The position numbers and the translations under genes are program-made. Shown here piece by piece: positions 41,666 through 50,685 of a DNA stretch of 64,000 nucleotides. Source of the DNA: Candidatus Melainabacteria bacterium (GTDB taxonomy: Bacteria > Cyanobacteriota > Vampirovibrionia > Gastranaerophilales > Gastranaerophilaceae). Location: contig QHMG01000009.1 in assembly GCA_003258725.1 (NCBI GenBank), positions 1 to 64,000 of the forward strand. Reading direction: 5' to 3'. The notes below the pieces were generated by a model. The model saw nothing but the letters and a program-made list of their open reading frames with translations, ran no database searches and was not told the origin of the DNA. Every line of letters begins with the position of its first letter. Positions within the stretch are counted from its first letter, which is position 1.

Positions 41666-42811
41666 TTAAAGTCTGCAATTTATTGCTATTGCTGTAATAT
41701 AACCCGTTGACCAACAATTCTGTAAGTTGTATCCACCACAAAAACCATCAATGTCTAAAACTTCTCCGCATATATACAAACCATTTGAAAATCTTGACTG
41801 AAGGGTTTTTGAGTCTATTTCTTTTAGCAAGACTCCGCCGGCAGTTACAGTTTCACCATTTTTTCGAGTGTTTATTATCTTAATTTTAAAATTTCGTATA
41901 GTATTATTGACTAATACTTTAGTATTAGATTTTATCTCATGACCTTTTTGGGTTAAATCTATATTTTTTAAAATTTCATTTACAAAGGCTTTGGGTAAAA
42001 ATTCAGAAACTATATTTTTTAGCTCTTTATGCGGATTTTTATCAAACAAATTTTGCCAATCAATATCTTTGTTCAAAAAATCAATTGTAATTTCGTAAGG
42101 TAAATCTTTTCTTGCATTTATTGATGATAAATCAAATATTGCTGGTCCTGTTATTCCGTTATCTGTGAATAAAATATCGCCTTCAATTTGAGTTTTTCCA
42201 CTTTTTACAAGAACATTTTGCAAGCTAATTCCTTGCAAAACTTTATAGTGAGGTTCTGTTACAAGCCCAACAAGTGATGGTTTTGGCTCAATAATTGTAT
42301 GACCTAAGTCACTAAGCATTTTATAGCTACTTTTTCCACCAATTGCGACAACTACAATATCAAAATAGTAGCTGGCTTGCGTACTTTTTACTTCAAAACC
42401 ATGTTCTAATTTTTTTATGGAAACAATTTCTTCCTCTTTAAACTTGCAATGATGAAGTTTTGAAAGTATTGCGTTTCTTACGTCTTGAGCGCTATTCGAA
42501 ATAGGGAAAATTCTTCCATTTTCTTGTGTATATGTTTTTATGCCTATTTTTTCAAAGAAATCAAGTGTTTCTTGAGTTCCAAAGCGTGAAAATAACGAAT
42601 ATAAAAACTTTTCGCCACGAGGGTAGTTTTTGGCCAACTCTTTAAAATTAAATTCAGCATGCGCAAGGTTACAACGCCCTCCACCTGTTGGCAAAAGTGT
42701 TTTAAGAGGTTTTGATTTATCAAAAAGTGTTATTTCAAAAGATTTGCTAAGATTGCAAGCCGTCATACAACCTGCAGGTCCGCTTCCTATTATCGCAACC
42801 TTCTGTCCCAT
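41666..42811 (-). CDS. HI0933/YhiN-family flavoprotein
   Basis: A two-domain FAD protein: the Rossmann motif VAIIGSGPAGCMTACNL, the family marker GGGRCNLAH, an inserted beta domain in the middle, and the C-terminal FAD motif NGLYICGEVLDIDGFCGGYNLQNCWSTG. The family is annotated as NAD(P)/FAD-dependent oxidoreductase or aminoacetone oxidase, but the substrate is unsettled. Length 381 is normal. Its ATG follows the folK stop after a single base, so the two genes are translationally coupled. Confidence 0.93.
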   Translation of the reverse strand: MGQKVAIIGSGPAGCMTACNLSKSFEITLFDKSKPLKTLLPTGGGRCNLAHAEFNFKELAKNYPRGEKFLYSLFSRFGTQETLDFFEKIGIKTYTQENGRIFPISNSAQDVRNAILSKLHHCKFKEEEIVSIKKLEHGFEVKSTQASYYFDIVVVAIGGKSSYKMLSDLGHTIIEPKPSLVGLVTEPHYKVLQGISLQNVLVKSGKTQIEGDILFTDNGITGPAIFDLSSINARKDLPYEITIDFLNKDIDWQNLFDKNPHKELKNIVSEFLPKAFVNEILKNIDLTQKGHEIKSNTKVLVNNTIRNFKIKIINTRKNGETVTAGGVLLKEIDSKTLQSRFSNGLYICGEVLDIDGFCGGYNLQNCWSTGYITAIAINCRL

Positions 42812-42812
42812 T

Positions 42813-43313
42813 TTATACTCTAGTTCCGTACAAATAAACCATTTCAGGATTTTCTAATTCTTCATGCAATTGCATAATTGTTTTCTTTAATGTTGGATGA
42901 ACAAAGTCTGGAGCTAGTTCTAGCATTGGAACAATTGTGAAAGCTCGTTGATGAAATAGTTTATGTGGAATAGTTAAATTTTCGTCATTTAGGATTTGGT
43001 CGTCATAAAAAATAATATCAATATCAAGAGTTCTGTCGCCGTAATGACCTTCAATTTCTCTGTTACGACCTAGTTGTGCTTCAATTTTATGGCAAGTTTT
43101 AAGTAATTCTTGTGGAGTTTTTGAAGTTTTAATTTCAATCATGGCATTTACAAACCAATTTTCAGTATTAACTCCCCAAGGTTCTGATTCATAGAATGCA
43201 GAAGTTCTAATCAAGTTAGTGTCATCAAGTCCGTCAAGAATTGATGTCGCTTGTTGAATATAGCCGACTCTATCGCCTTTATTTGAACCTAAACTTAAAT
43301 ATACTATTGCCAT
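42813..43313 (-). CDS. folK: 2-amino-4-hydroxy-6-hydroxymethyldihydropteridine diphosphokinase
   Basis: HPPK adds pyrophosphate to the pterin in folate synthesis. Motifs are VYLSLGSNKGDR, SAFYESEPWG, NWFVNAMIEIKT, RTLDIDIIFYDD (metal-binding Asp pair), and PHKLFHQRAFTIVPMLELAP. I start at the ATG 43313, with AAGG just upstream, giving 166 residues, the usual length; the open frame upstream lacks similarity and overlaps the divergent gene. It is the first gene of a pair with the HI0933-like protein and diverges from the GH38 gene. Confidence 0.95.
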   Translation of the reverse strand: MAIVYLSLGSNKGDRVGYIQQATSILDGLDDTNLIRTSAFYESEPWGVNTENWFVNAMIEIKTSKTPQELLKTCHKIEAQLGRNREIEGHYGDRTLDIDIIFYDDQILNDENLTIPHKLFHQRAFTIVPMLELAPDFVHPTLKKTIMQLHEELENPEMVYLYGTRV

Positions 43314-43341
43314 ACCTTCATTTTTAAACGAAAATCTACTT

Positions 43342-43370
43342 TTGTCAATCGTTTTTTTATGTGATAAAAT
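43342..43370 (+). promoter_or_regulatory. Promoter of the GH38 gene, leaderless type
   Basis: TTGTCA (43342-43347), exactly 17 bp, TAAAAT (43365-43370), then 6 bases and the ATG at 43377. No ribosome site is present. Confidence 0.7.
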
Positions 43371-43376
43371 TAAGGC

Positions 43377-45446
43377 ATGAAAAAGACAGTTATTGCATAT
43401 TTGCACACCCATTGGGACAGAGAATGGTATAGAGAATACGAGGTATTTAGAATCAGACTTTTGAGAGTTTTTGACAATGTTTTGGATTTGCTTGAAACTC
43501 AACAAATACCTTGTTTTTATTTTGATGGACAAACCTCAGCCCTTCAAGATTATCTTGAAATTCGTCCTGAAAAACTCAATTTAGTAAAAAATTTAATTCA
43601 AGAAAAACGCTTATTTATCGGACCTTTTTTTACATTAGTTGATGAATTTTTGACGGATAAAAATTCTTTTGAACATAACTTGAAAATGGGCTTAGATTAC
43701 TCTCGTTCATTAGGTTGTACAGATTTTATTGGCTATCTTGCAGATACTTTTGGTCATTCAAAACAAGTTACAAAAGTATTTAAAGAATTTGGAATAGATA
43801 AATGTATTGTTTGGCGTGGTTGTAGCGGAGACATACCTTCTGAATTTAAGTTCTGCGGTATTGATACCGTAAATCTTATTCGTGGTTATTTTATGGACTT
43901 TTTCTCGGCTCAATTTGACATAGACAAAAAGGCTCAATATTTAAAAGATAATTTAGATAAAATTGCTGAAAAATCAAGTGATGTTTTGCTACTACCTATT
44001 GGTGCAGATCATTTAGGAGTAGAAAAAGATATAGTCCAACAAATTAAAGATGTTAATACATATTTAGATGACTATGAAATCAAGTTAGGTTCACCTTTTG
44101 AGTATTTTGAACTTGTAAAAGATAATTTTAGCAAATTTGAATTGAATGACGAATTACGTGATAACTCAAAAACATTTATTTTATCGGGTTCATACTCATC
44201 AAGATTAGATGTAAAGCGTTTAAATACTGAATGTTGTTACAAATTACCTTTAGTTGATAAGTTACAAAAACAATTCAAATTTGGTTATGATAATTTGATT
44301 GCTTATGCGTACAAGTTATTGCTTCAAAATCAGGCACATGACGGCATTTGTGGTTGTTCGCTAGATGATGTTCATGCTGAAAATATTATGCGATACAAAA
44401 AAATCCTACAAATTTGTCAAACTATTATTGATGAATTTAGATTTAAGAATGAATTAAAAGCTATAAATTTAGGTGACAAGCCATTTACAGGTTATTTAGA
44501 ATTTGACTCTTGCAAAGAATTAGATTACTGTCAAAAAATTTCTTCAAGAAAAGGTTTTGATAACAACATTCTTCAAGATACTCAAAAAATACCTGTAACA
44601 GAAGATTACAAAGATATCTATACTTATTTAGCTGAAGTAAAAAACTTAAAACCTTTAGAGCTAGTCTCAATTCCAAAAATGACGGCTGAAACTGATTTAG
44701 AGGTTACAGACAATTCAATTTCAAATTCAAAAATTTCATTAAAGGTAATTGGAAATAACATTTTGATTAATAATGATATTCAATTAGAATTTGTTGATTA
44801 CATTGACAACGGTGATAGCTACAATGACGGTCCTGTTGCTGATGACGAAGGTATTACGGCAGATATTATTTCAACAAAAAAGCAAATGGACGGAAGTTTA
44901 CGTTCCTCATTAAAAATTGAAACTTCATTTTTTGATGTGATTGTCTCTTTAGATAAACGCTCAGAACTTTTGAAATTCAATATAGAGTGGAATAATGATG
45001 AAATTAACCATTTAGTTCAAGCAAAATTTATTTTAAATGACAAGATTACAAAAACGTATTCTGAAGATTTTAACGAATTAATTGAAAGAGCTTTTGATCC
45101 AGATTATGATATTCGTCAAAACTTGCCTAAAACTCGAGGTATCGAGGCAAAATCAAACACGGCACCAATGCAAAGATTTGTTTGGGCAAATGATTTAGGA
45201 ATTTTTACAAAAGGAATTACTCAATATGAGGTCTTTAAAGACATGCTTTCAATACCACTTTTAAGAGCTACAGGAGTAATCTCAAATCCTAAAAATTCTT
45301 CTCGCTCAACTCCAGCAGGTCCACCGCTAGAAACTCCAGCGCTACAACAACTTGGTAAAAATAAGGCTGAATTTGCGGTTTATTGCGGAGATGTTAATGG
45401 GTATGAAAGAAACTTAGAGCAAGTTTATCCGCAAGTTGTAGCTTAA
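43377..45446 (+). CDS. Family 38 alpha-mannosidase-like glycoside hydrolase
   Basis: The catalytic barrel is at the N-terminus: HTHWDREW (zinc His and Asp), GPFFTLVDEFL, and GYLADTFGHSKQ with the nucleophile Asp. ILSGSYSSRLDVKRLN and NQAHDGICGCSLDDVH follow, with the zinc-binding His. The rest is beta domains that end earlier than usual: 689 residues against about 800-900 in many GH38 enzymes. There is no signal peptide, so it acts in the cytosol on imported mannosides or on the cell's own mannose glycans. Mannosylglycerate hydrolase-like activity is an alternative. It begins without a ribosome site, right behind a promoter. Confidence 0.92.
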   Translation: MKKTVIAYLHTHWDREWYREYEVFRIRLLRVFDNVLDLLETQQIPCFYFDGQTSALQDYLEIRPEKLNLVKNLIQEKRLFIGPFFTLVDEFLTDKNSFEHNLKMGLDYSRSLGCTDFIGYLADTFGHSKQVTKVFKEFGIDKCIVWRGCSGDIPSEFKFCGIDTVNLIRGYFMDFFSAQFDIDKKAQYLKDNLDKIAEKSSDVLLLPIGADHLGVEKDIVQQIKDVNTYLDDYEIKLGSPFEYFELVKDNFSKFELNDELRDNSKTFILSGSYSSRLDVKRLNTECCYKLPLVDKLQKQFKFGYDNLIAYAYKLLLQNQAHDGICGCSLDDVHAENIMRYKKILQICQTIIDEFRFKNELKAINLGDKPFTGYLEFDSCKELDYCQKISSRKGFDNNILQDTQKIPVTEDYKDIYTYLAEVKNLKPLELVSIPKMTAETDLEVTDNSISNSKISLKVIGNNILINNDIQLEFVDYIDNGDSYNDGPVADDEGITADIISTKKQMDGSLRSSLKIETSFFDVIVSLDKRSELLKFNIEWNNDEINHLVQAKFILNDKITKTYSEDFNELIERAFDPDYDIRQNLPKTRGIEAKSNTAPMQRFVWANDLGIFTKGITQYEVFKDMLSIPLLRATGVISNPKNSSRSTPAGPPLETPALQQLGKNKAEFAVYCGDVNGYERNLEQVYPQVVA

Positions 45447-45465
45447 ATAATAAGACTAAAAAACT

Positions 45466-45508
45466 AAAAACAGGTGCGGTTCGTTTCACGAACCGCACCT
45501 GTTTTTTT
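45466..45508 (+). terminator. Bidirectional terminator after the GH38 gene
   Basis: A 13-bp perfect stem (CAGGTGCGGTTCG with its complement), loop TTTCA, flanked by A and T runs. Confidence 0.92.
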
Positions 45509-45516
45509 TAATGTTA

Positions 45517-46188
45517 TTATTTCATTTCTCTTGCAACTTGTTCTCTTTGAAGTTCTAAAAGTTCAATTTCGTTGCTTAATTTAGAGCGTTGAATTTCTTT
45601 ATCAAGAATTTGTGAAGTTAAGCCCCAATATTGTTTTTGTTCTTTTGTACCACCAGAACGCTTAATTTGTTTAACTGTATTTAAAGTATCTTGCTTTTCT
45701 GCAATCGTTGTTGTTTGTTCCGGAATTTGAGCAACTAAATCTTTTGTAGACTTTATTCCAAACATTTTTTTGAAGAAATTTTTAACCTTTTGTCCAAATG
45801 TTGGTTTTTCAGCGTTAGTTTTTTCTAAATTTGATTGCATCTTAGGAGTTACAACTTGAATTGTTTTAACTGTATAAGATTGCATATCTTCGCCAACAGG
45901 TTGAACTGTTGTTGTTTGCACTTCTTCTGCTATATACATTGGGCGTCTGAAGTCTTCCCATTTTTTCTTTAATTTTTCTTGAGGAGTCATTTCAACAGGT
46001 TTACCTAATCCTGCAAATTTGTCAGGTTTGTAATCTCTAGGTGGAATAATACCTTGTCTTGTAAAAGAATCTTGAACTTTTTCCTCAATATTTTGTTTTT
46101 GACATGCACAATTTTCACCATCGCAACATCTAGCTTTCATTGCTGGTTGGGGTTGTACGGGCTGTGTTGCTGGATTAATTCCTAGCAT
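45517..46188 (-). CDS. Hypothetical protein with N-terminal Cys cluster (223 aa)
   Basis: The N-terminus holds a cysteine cluster, RCCDGENCACQ (residues 20-30), that could bind metal. A polar, Pro-rich middle follows, then a basic amphipathic stretch (FGQKVKNFFKKMFGIK) and a C-terminal helical region (170-223) with coiled-coil spacing. There is no signal peptide or known domain. The ribosome site GGAAGGA lies inside the stem of a hairpin at 46194-46241, so translation may be controlled. It is downstream of the GH57/DUF3536 gene on the same strand. Confidence 0.65.
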   Translation of the reverse strand: MLGINPATQPVQPQPAMKARCCDGENCACQKQNIEEKVQDSFTRQGIIPPRDYKPDKFAGLGKPVEMTPQEKLKKKWEDFRRPMYIAEEVQTTTVQPVGEDMQSYTVKTIQVVTPKMQSNLEKTNAEKPTFGQKVKNFFKKMFGIKSTKDLVAQIPEQTTTIAEKQDTLNTVKQIKRSGGTKEQKQYWGLTSQILDKEIQRSKLSNEIELLELQREQVAREMK

Positions 46189-46193
46189 AATAA

Positions 46194-46241
46194 AAATCCT
46201 TCCTTTGTAATTACATATAATGTAACACTTGTGAAGGATTT
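46194..46241 (-). promoter_or_regulatory. Hairpin that terminates upstream transcription and buries the ribosome site
   Basis: On the minus strand AAATCCTTC (46241-46233) pairs with GAAGGATTT (46202-46194), with inner TTACAT/ATGTAA pairing and a T-rich tail. The 3' arm contains GGAAGGA, the ribosome site of the gene starting at 46188. It can act as a terminator for the 48774 gene or as a translation-blocking structure. Confidence 0.5.
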
Positions 46242-46275
46242 TTTTGCTATTTTATTTCGGAATTTTTACGATTGT

Positions 46276-48774
46276 TTACATTCCACTAAGCATTGCTTTG
46301 TCCATTTTGTTTTTGTAGAAATCTGTATTGATATTTAATCTTTTACCAATTTCCAATAACATATCAACAAATTCTCTATCGGTTTCATTTTTGATATCGG
46401 TAATATTATCAATATATTCGCCTACTTCATGGAATATTTTTGCAAAATAGATGTTTTGAGCCTCTTTGATTTCAACTTTTAAATCAAGTTTTTCAATGAA
46501 ATCAAAAATTTCTAAAGTGGCTTCTGCTTGATGAATTTCAATGCTATTTGCTAATCTATTGATACTTTGCAACAATTTACGGCTAAAGAAATCGCTGGAA
46601 GGTCTTTTGTCAATTTTAATGCCAATGTTTTTAGCCTCAAGGTCAATGTCTGCTGCTTGTTGAATTACTTGAGGGTCAAGATAATTCTTTGAATCCTTGA
46701 TTAATTTGTTGAATTGTTGAGCAAGTGTATAACCGGCAGCAAGTTTGAATTCATCAGGAATACTCAAGCCTAAACTTTGCATTTGATAAATTGAATCTTT
46801 ACCTTCGTTGTACAATTCGTTGTAAGTTTGTGCAAACTTGTCCATTCGACCTTTCAGCATAATTTCCAAAATCTTACGGCGTTCTTCAATAAAGATGTCT
46901 TTCAAAGTAAAGTATTCTGAACCAAAGTATTCGTCAATTTCTCTAATAATTTCAGTAAGTGGGTTTAGCATAAATGTTCTTACAAGTTTTTTTTGTAAAT
47001 TTACATATTCAGCTTCTGAGTCAAAATCTTTTATTGCACAGTGGAAGTCTCCGCCTTGATATTGCATTAATACAAACATCAAGTCAGACTTTTTCAATGT
47101 TACTTTTGAAAGAACTTCAATATGTCCGACTACAAAGTTCATGTTACTTTTTTGAACTTTTTTATAAGATTTTCTTGTTATTTTGTAGCAGTAAACATCT
47201 TGTTCGTCGTCAAAGTCCTCGTATAAAGAACTTATCGCCCATAATGATGCAATTTGTTTTAAAGTAACAATAGAAGGTTTTACAAATCTTTCGTAAATAT
47301 TTTTGCCGTTACCATATTCCTTAAAGTTACTTTGAGCGTTGCTTAAAATATCCAAGAACTTACTTTCTAAATCTTTGGTTGTATAATTTTCAGCTAATTG
47401 CATTGCCCTTGCTGCGTACTTCATAATTTGAGTTGTTTCAATACCTGAAATTTCAGAGAAGAACCAACCGCAACTTGTGTACATAAGCATTGCTTGACGT
47501 TGAATTTCCAATAATTCCATACCGCAAACTTTTTCTTCATCAGAAAGTTCTGGTAAGAAATATTCATCTTGAAAATGTTTGATGACACGTTCAGTTCTAT
47601 CTAAAATTACGTCAATGTATTTGTTTCTAACTGTCCAAGGGTCTTCTTTAAAGTATTTTTCACCTTCTTTTTCAAATATGATAGAAAGTTCATCACGTAA
47701 ATAATCTAATGCTTCTCGTAAAGGTTTTCTCCATTTTTGGTTCCAACCTGGATGACCACCAGTTGAACATCCACAGTCTTCTTTCCAACGTCCAACACCG
47801 TGAAAACAACTCCAAGATGAGGCTTGCTTGATGTCAACTTCCCAATCGCTTCTGAAATTGTCTAAAAATTCACCGTAATTAGTTAAAACAAAGCCTTCGT
47901 CTTCAGCTCTAATTTTTAGAACATAAGCTAATGCCATGTCTCCAAATTTTGTGTGATGACCATAGCTTTCTCCATCAGTTGCAATGTTTATAAGTTGGTT
48001 AAAGTTTCTTGAGCTAGAAATCCCTTCTTTTAGACGTTTAATAAATTTGTTTCCGTCTTTTAATAATTCATCAAAAGCTACAGATTTTGAAATTGCGCCG
48101 TCATAGAAGAATAAATCAATGTATTTTCCTGGAGCAGATTTTATGTAATATCTGTAAGAACGAGCAGGGTCAATGTTTCCCCAGCTTACATCTTGCCAAT
48201 TAGAATCTGGAATTCTTTTAATTCTTTGCGCTTGGTATGGTGAAAGTATGGTAAATTTAATACCATTTTCAACTAAAACTCTTAACGTATCATCATCAAC
48301 TGCAGTTTCAGCAAGCCACATACCTTCTGGTTGTCTGCCAAAACGGTAAACGAAATCTCTTATACCCCACTTTACTTGAGTAATTTTATCGTGCTCATTT
48401 GCAAGTGGCATAATCATGTGGTTGTAAACTTGTGCTATTGCGTTTCCATGACCATCATGTTCAAGTACACTTTTGATATCGGCTTTGATAATTCTGTCGT
48501 AAGCATAAGGAGCATATTCTTCCATCCATGATAAAAGAGTTGGACCAAAGTTAAAACTCATGCGTTCATAGTTGTTTACGATATCTAGAATTCTATTTCT
48601 GTTATCAACAATTTTTGAAGCTGAATTTGGATTATAACATTCGTTGTTAACCCTTTCGTTCCAATCATGGCAAGGACTTGCACTATCTTGCAATTCAATT
48701 GCTTCTAACCACGGATTTTCTCGAGGTGGTTGATAAAAGTGACCATGTATTGTTAAAAAATTCTTATTACTCAT
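46276..48774 (-). CDS. Family 57 glycoside hydrolase-like protein with DUF3536
   Basis: The N-terminal GH57 barrel is clear: TIHGHFYQPPRENPW, FNFGPTLLSWM, GMWLAETAVDDDTL (probable nucleophile Glu), and NIATDGESYGHHTKFGDMAL (acid region). WSCFHGVGRWKEDCGCSTGG follows, then a long helical DUF3536 C-terminal part. GH57 enzymes act on alpha-glucans (amylase, 4-alpha-glucanotransferase, branching). The specificity of DUF3536 members is not established. Length 832 fits. There is no signal peptide, so it works on intracellular glucan. GGAG precedes the ATG. Confidence 0.92.
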   Translation of the reverse strand: MSNKNFLTIHGHFYQPPRENPWLEAIELQDSASPCHDWNERVNNECYNPNSASKIVDNRNRILDIVNNYERMSFNFGPTLLSWMEEYAPYAYDRIIKADIKSVLEHDGHGNAIAQVYNHMIMPLANEHDKITQVKWGIRDFVYRFGRQPEGMWLAETAVDDDTLRVLVENGIKFTILSPYQAQRIKRIPDSNWQDVSWGNIDPARSYRYYIKSAPGKYIDLFFYDGAISKSVAFDELLKDGNKFIKRLKEGISSSRNFNQLINIATDGESYGHHTKFGDMALAYVLKIRAEDEGFVLTNYGEFLDNFRSDWEVDIKQASSWSCFHGVGRWKEDCGCSTGGHPGWNQKWRKPLREALDYLRDELSIIFEKEGEKYFKEDPWTVRNKYIDVILDRTERVIKHFQDEYFLPELSDEEKVCGMELLEIQRQAMLMYTSCGWFFSEISGIETTQIMKYAARAMQLAENYTTKDLESKFLDILSNAQSNFKEYGNGKNIYERFVKPSIVTLKQIASLWAISSLYEDFDDEQDVYCYKITRKSYKKVQKSNMNFVVGHIEVLSKVTLKKSDLMFVLMQYQGGDFHCAIKDFDSEAEYVNLQKKLVRTFMLNPLTEIIREIDEYFGSEYFTLKDIFIEERRKILEIMLKGRMDKFAQTYNELYNEGKDSIYQMQSLGLSIPDEFKLAAGYTLAQQFNKLIKDSKNYLDPQVIQQAADIDLEAKNIGIKIDKRPSSDFFSRKLLQSINRLANSIEIHQAEATLEIFDFIEKLDLKVEIKEAQNIYFAKIFHEVGEYIDNITDIKNETDREFVDMLLEIGKRLNINTDFYKNKMDKAMLSGM

Positions 48775-48843
48775 AATAAAATTACTCCATATTTATAGAG
48801 TAATTTTATCATATCTATATTTTTGCGTATTCCTACAAATAGC

Positions 48844-49425
48844 CTATTTAGTAGTTGTTGCCTTTTTATCTTTAGCTTTAGATTGAATTACTTTAAAATC
48901 TTCAACTTCTAACCAAACATCACCTAGAGCGTTAGAAAATACTAATCCTGAATATTCAATAATATCGCCTGTTTCTAGGTCAATATTTTTTTCTGCAACT
49001 TCACGTTTTAAGAAGTTCTTTAACTCAGATAAAGGAATAACATTTGCTGTGTTATCTCTGCAAATCAAGAAAGTTATATATTTTTGAGAACTTCTCATTG
49101 CGGGTTTGTAATCTAAACCTAAGCTAGAAAATTTATCAAATTTTGCTCTGATTTTTACTCTTTTGTTTACAAATGCGTTAGGGTGAGCCACTAAGTCAAG
49201 AGGTTTTACAGGTGCATAAGTATAAGTTTGTGTTGGTGTTGCAACACTAGATTTTGTTGTTGATGTTGTTGCCCCATTTTTTTTGATAGGAGTTACTGGT
49301 GTAACGGTTTTGTTTTTGGCTGGTTGTTTTGCAGGTGCATTAGCCGCTAACAATTGAGTTGAACCAATACCACCAATAAATAACATTAACACTGCCGATA
49401 TAATTAATATATTAAACTTTTTCAT
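48844..49425 (-). CDS. Secreted protein with OB-fold-like domain
   Basis: A signal peptide (first about 27 residues after the chosen ATG, cleavage near LLAANA) is followed by a Lys/Pro/Thr-rich linker of about 50 residues. A compact beta domain comes next: AFVNKRVKIRAKFDKFSSLGL, YITFLICRD, IIEYSGLVFSNALGDVWLEVEDFKVI. The pattern of a barrel that binds small ligands or nucleic acid resembles secreted OB-fold domains. I start at 49425, where AAAGGA lies 6 bases upstream; an in-frame ATG 8 codons earlier lacks a site. It is monocistronic and divergent from the secretion operon. Confidence 0.65.
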   Translation of the reverse strand: MKKFNILIISAVLMLFIGGIGSTQLLAANAPAKQPAKNKTVTPVTPIKKNGATTSTTKSSVATPTQTYTYAPVKPLDLVAHPNAFVNKRVKIRAKFDKFSSLGLDYKPAMRSSQKYITFLICRDNTANVIPLSELKNFLKREVAEKNIDLETGDIIEYSGLVFSNALGDVWLEVEDFKVIQSKAKDKKATTTK

Positions 49426-49738
49426 GAATTGTCCTTTCTTTTTCTTCATTGTAGCACAATAAATAAAAATTGTTATTACCCATACATCTTTAATTGAAAA
49501 ATTTCTTTAATGTTCTATTAGCACGAAGAAATAATTATAACTTGTAAAATGAACATATTTTTTAAGGTATATTCATATAACTTTTTAATATTTTGTTATA
49601 AAAATTAATGGGGCATGGTTTTTTTTTCAAAAAGTGTGATAATATATTGATATATGATTATGCTGAAGTATTGTACTAAGATAAAAATTATATTTTAGCA
49701 TGAGGGGAAATACAACTATTACATAGAAAATTGGGAAA

Positions 49739-50656
49739 ATGATTAGCGGATTTAGTAACGAAAGAGTTAATTATAGAACAAGGTATTTGCAATTTCCGTC
49801 AACTTTGACAGAAAGCGTACCTTCAATAAGCAAACCGACAGTGCATGTTATTAAAATTAGATTTAATAACATATTTAAAAATGATAAAATTTTATTTGCT
49901 GTAATCTCTGTAGCCTTGAGTATTTGCTCGCTAGCAGTAGGTTATGGCTTGTATTCTATGTATAACAATATTGTATCAAAGGAAGAAGTGATTGAAGCTC
50001 AAAATACAGTAGCAATGGACGAATTGAATGCAATTAGCGCTGATGATGCCGGAATTTCTGTGATGAACAAATCAGGGTTTGCCGGTGGTTCAGCCGGTTC
50101 TACTCAAGGTGGTAATTATTTGGCATTCAACAATGGTGGTGGAATTGATCCAAACACAATGTTACTTGCAAGTGGAGATACTAAAGCAACAGGAAAAGAA
50201 GCTCTAACATCAAAAAAAGCTGTTGTTGATGTAGAAGAAAAAGTTGTATTAAACCCATTTTTACCAGCAAACGAAGCAATAGTTAAAAAAGTAGTGAAAG
50301 TAAAACCAAATCCAAATTATATTTTACCTCCTACAACACTTAACTCATCACCAGATGCAAATACTTTGTTACACACATCTGTTTCAGGGATTATGTATGA
50401 TTCATATAGTCCTTCAGCAATCATTAAGATTTCTGGTACAGACTACTTTGTTAAAAAAGGTGATGTAATTCAAGGATTTAAAATTATTGCTATTAATCAA
50501 AAATCTGTTGTTATTAAAAAAGGAAACAATATTTATGATGCAAAAATTGGTATAATATTAGCAACGATAAAACCAAATACAACCGGAACCGCTAATATTA
50601 ACAAAAAATTTGGTGGTTCTCCATCAACTAGAAACGTAAGTTACAGAAGAAAATAA
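49739..50656 (+). CDS. GspC/PilP-like inner membrane component
   Basis: A basic N-terminal tail of about 48 residues is cytosolic. One membrane helix (50-72) follows, then a flexible Gly/Ser/Asn region (100-150). NPFLPANE and a C-terminal homology-region-like beta domain (VSGIMYDSYSPSAIIKISGTDYFVKKGDVIQGFKIIAINQKSVVIKK) complete it. This is the layout of GspC or PilP, which links the inner membrane platform to the secretin. It starts the operon with the secretin, ATPase and platform genes. The start is set by GGGAAA close to the ATG and the end of upstream non-coding sequence. Confidence 0.8.
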   Translation: MISGFSNERVNYRTRYLQFPSTLTESVPSISKPTVHVIKIRFNNIFKNDKILFAVISVALSICSLAVGYGLYSMYNNIVSKEEVIEAQNTVAMDELNAISADDAGISVMNKSGFAGGSAGSTQGGNYLAFNNGGGIDPNTMLLASGDTKATGKEALTSKKAVVDVEEKVVLNPFLPANEAIVKKVVKVKPNPNYILPPTTLNSSPDANTLLHTSVSGIMYDSYSPSAIIKISGTDYFVKKGDVIQGFKIIAINQKSVVIKKGNNIYDAKIGIILATIKPNTTGTANINKKFGGSPSTRNVSYRRK

Positions 50657-50685
50657 ATATACAAAAACATAATCGGGAGTAAGGA

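Noticed and set aside
42813..43532. Longer folK with 73 extra N-terminal codons
   Set aside because: The extension overlaps the divergent GH38 gene and its promoter, lacks similarity to the family, and the ATG at 43313 has AAGG.
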